Part shown: positions 63,301 through 64,000 of the stretch, in pieces
How positions within the stretch are numbered: position 1 is the first letter of the stretch
Layout: each line of letters begins with the position of its first letter
Source: Diploscapter coronatus
Taxonomy: Eukaryota > Nematoda > Chromadorea > Rhabditida > Rhabditidae
Length of the DNA stretch: 64,000 nucleotides
Direction: 5' to 3'
Assembly: GCA_964036155.1 (NCBI GenBank)
Contig: OZ038422.1
Coordinates: 22,591,201 to 22,655,200 of the forward strand
Made by a program: the position numbers and the translations under genes
Notes under the pieces: generated by a model
What the model saw: the letters and a program-made list of their open reading frames with translations, nothing else
What the model was told of the DNA's origin: nothing
Database searches by the model: none

Positions 63301-63740
63301 AACTTCCGCTGGTCAGATTTTTCGCATAGATTTGTTCTTCGATTATTTGATACTCAGAATTTATACAATCATGGTTTTTCTTTCACGTTTATTTAGTGCA
63401 ACAATGATTTAAAACGAAATATGATTTTGAAAGATGCAAATTTTCAGTCCGTGGCATTCTTCTCGAAAGTCGACGTCGACACGGTGCTTCGCAAGGAGCC
63501 GACTCTGAAATGCGAGAATCCAGATGGAACTCGTCCTGAGGATGGACAGGGGTGGACTATCGAGGATGTGCTCAGGTAATCATTAGAGTTTATGCAGATT
63601 TTTATCATATTTTTCTGAAAATTTGAAGGCTCTCTGGTGGAAGCCTCAGAAAACCGTCCATAGATCATATTGAAGATCAGAAGAGTGGGAATGGAAATGG
63701 ATATGAGGATGTCAAGGAAGCTAAACGGAGTGCTATTTGA
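54313..63740 (+). CDS. polg-1: Mitochondrial DNA polymerase gamma catalytic subunit, 1111 aa
   Basis: Replicates and proofreads mitochondrial DNA. Exons: 54313-54432, 54625-54767, 54878-55037, 55193-55293, 58022-58119, 58162-58241, 58328-58498, 58657-58815, 59064-59143, 59191-59278, 59320-59402, 59449-59532, 59708-59898, 60004-60070, 60121-60232, 60369-60514, 60670-60829, 61000-61138, 61265-61392, 61435-61571, 61837-61968, 62010-62135, 62384-62546, 62904-63014, 63195-63311, 63448-63575, 63629-63740. They total 3336 nt, exactly 1112 codons. The first 40 residues are Arg-rich without acids, a mitochondrial presequence. Exonuclease motifs: I with D153 and E155, [10 protein letters not shown] near 217, III YCAHD near 349. 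Polymerase motifs: [12 protein letters not shown] near 703, B with RDLAK and NYARLYGSG near 766-780, C HDE at 991-993. All catalytic residues are present. The exon 59191 junction lacks an AG acceptor, and intron 55294-58021 contains a whole MADF gene. Confidence 0.96.
56226..57560 (+). CDS. MADF-domain DNA-binding protein nested in a polg-1 intron, 277 aa
   Basis: Six exons (56226-56327, 56414-56600, 56677-56827, 56938-57058, 57100-57247, 57436-57560) make 834 nt, with stop TAG and poly(A) signal at 57653-57658. Residues about 57-145 form a MADF domain: an Ile-Trp near the start (FIWDHKYV), then the Trp-Leu-Lys/Arg helix in [17 protein letters not shown], then [16 protein letters not shown] domains are Myb/SANT-like DNA-binding folds of metazoan transcription factors. 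A Pro/Ser/Asn-rich linker follows, then a basic RPKRKQP (possible nuclear signal). The C-terminal helix [19 protein letters not shown] resembles the BESS interaction motif often paired with MADF. The start sits directly behind TTTAG, fitting trans-splicing or a 5'UTR intron. It lies entirely in intron 55294-58021 of polg-1, on the same strand. The specific family member is not recognised. Confidence 0.88.
57653..57658 (+). terminator. Poly(A) signal of the nested MADF gene
   Basis: AATAAA about 90 nt after the MADF stop, inside the polg-1 intron. Use of this site during polg-1 transcription would truncate the polg-1 mRNA. Confidence 0.6.
57796..57870. repeat. 75-bp inverted repeat in the polg-1 intron
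   Basis: The left arm CGGAAAAATATTG followed by AGAG and TTA is matched inverted at 57845-57870, giving 25-nt arms with only a few mismatches and a loop of about 24 nt. It lies between the MADF poly(A) site and the polg-1 exon at 58022. Confidence 0.6.
57914..57947. repeat. 34-bp hairpin near the polg-1 acceptor
   Basis: CAGGGATGGCCGG and CTGGCCATTCCTG are 13-nt inverted complements with two mismatches around an eight-base centre. It is about 75 nt upstream of the acceptor at 58021, so it could lie within the nascent intron's branch/acceptor region. Confidence 0.5.
61168..61195. repeat. ATT/GTT trinucleotide microsatellite in a polg-1 intron
   Basis: About three ATT units followed by about six GTT units within intron 61139-61264. 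Noncoding. Confidence 0.75.
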
Positions 63741-64000
63741 ATGGTAAAATAGTATTGAAACCCAAAATTACTCAAATCTACAATAATCCGAGTTTAAAAT
63801 TTGAGATGTGCAACATAAGATTTTTAATTCCACATAACCGGTAGTTATTCTTACAGTTGTTTTCTTTCTTTAATTTATTGTTGATGTTTATTATTCTACT
63901 GGTAATCAATTCATTTATCCTTGTCGAATATTTCGGTGGCCTTACCTCATAAAAACGGATACTTTTTGCCCAGATCTTCCCAATACCTGAGTGTATGCAA
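63741..64000. other. Sequence downstream of polg-1
   Basis: AT-rich presumed 3'UTR and flank. No canonical AATAAA and no further exon is visible before the window ends. Confidence 0.5.

Noticed and set aside
1..64000. tRNA, snRNA, SL RNA, CRISPR or prokaryote-type operon
   Set aside because: Visual scan on both strands found no B-box/T-loop pattern, no direct-repeat array, and every strong gene is an intron-rich nematode gene. A covariance-model scan was not possible here.

Overview
The window reads as nuclear DNA of a nematode, most likely a rhabditid. Exons are short and GC-rich; introns are AT-rich, many of them 41-60 nt, and nearly all end in the nematode acceptor TTTCAG. Start codons often sit just behind an acceptor-like site, as expected for SL trans-splicing or 5'UTR introns. 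The tandem-repeat galectin is very close to what I recall of Caenorhabditis lec-1. No species can be named. I rebuilt gene models by hand from splice sites, phase and family similarity. Each complete model sums to a multiple of three, but none has transcript support.

Layout. 49-5159 (+): 3' part of an RPGRIP1L/MKS-5 ciliary transition-zone gene. 7012-9575 (+): membrane protein with two RING-CH-like zinc modules. 10936-14537 (+): DNAJC11 homologue. 18521-19881 (+): BRI3-like membrane protein. 20808-23768 (+): SKP2-like F-box/LRR protein. 24787-26281 (-): cyclophilin A-type isomerase. 26282-34209: 7.9 kb with no convincing gene, only small inverted repeats. 34210-38332 (+): galectin lec-1. 40004-47859 (+): FUS/EWS/TAF15 homologue fust-1. 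47860-54312: mostly noncoding, with a clear last exon of a small single-pass membrane protein at 53650-53799 and weak exon candidates on both strands. 54313-63740 (+): mitochondrial DNA polymerase gamma, 27 exons. A complete same-strand MADF transcription-factor gene (56226-57560) lies inside one of its introns.

The genes are mostly unrelated housekeeping and regulatory genes, with no sign of an operon or of a bacterial-type system. The most unusual features are structural: (1) the MADF gene nested in polg-1; (2) a 1.1-kb foldback element with two 492-nt arms and an IR/DR layout of terminal sites, ending about 20 nt before a fust-1 splice acceptor; (3) an apparent excess of GC-AG introns, four well supported and three tentative among roughly 118; (4) two conserved exon junctions (polg-1 and the SKP2-like gene) with no AG acceptor; (5) several frame-neutral mini-exons encoding the RGG repeats of fust-1. 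Small inverted-repeat elements are scattered through introns and intergenic DNA.
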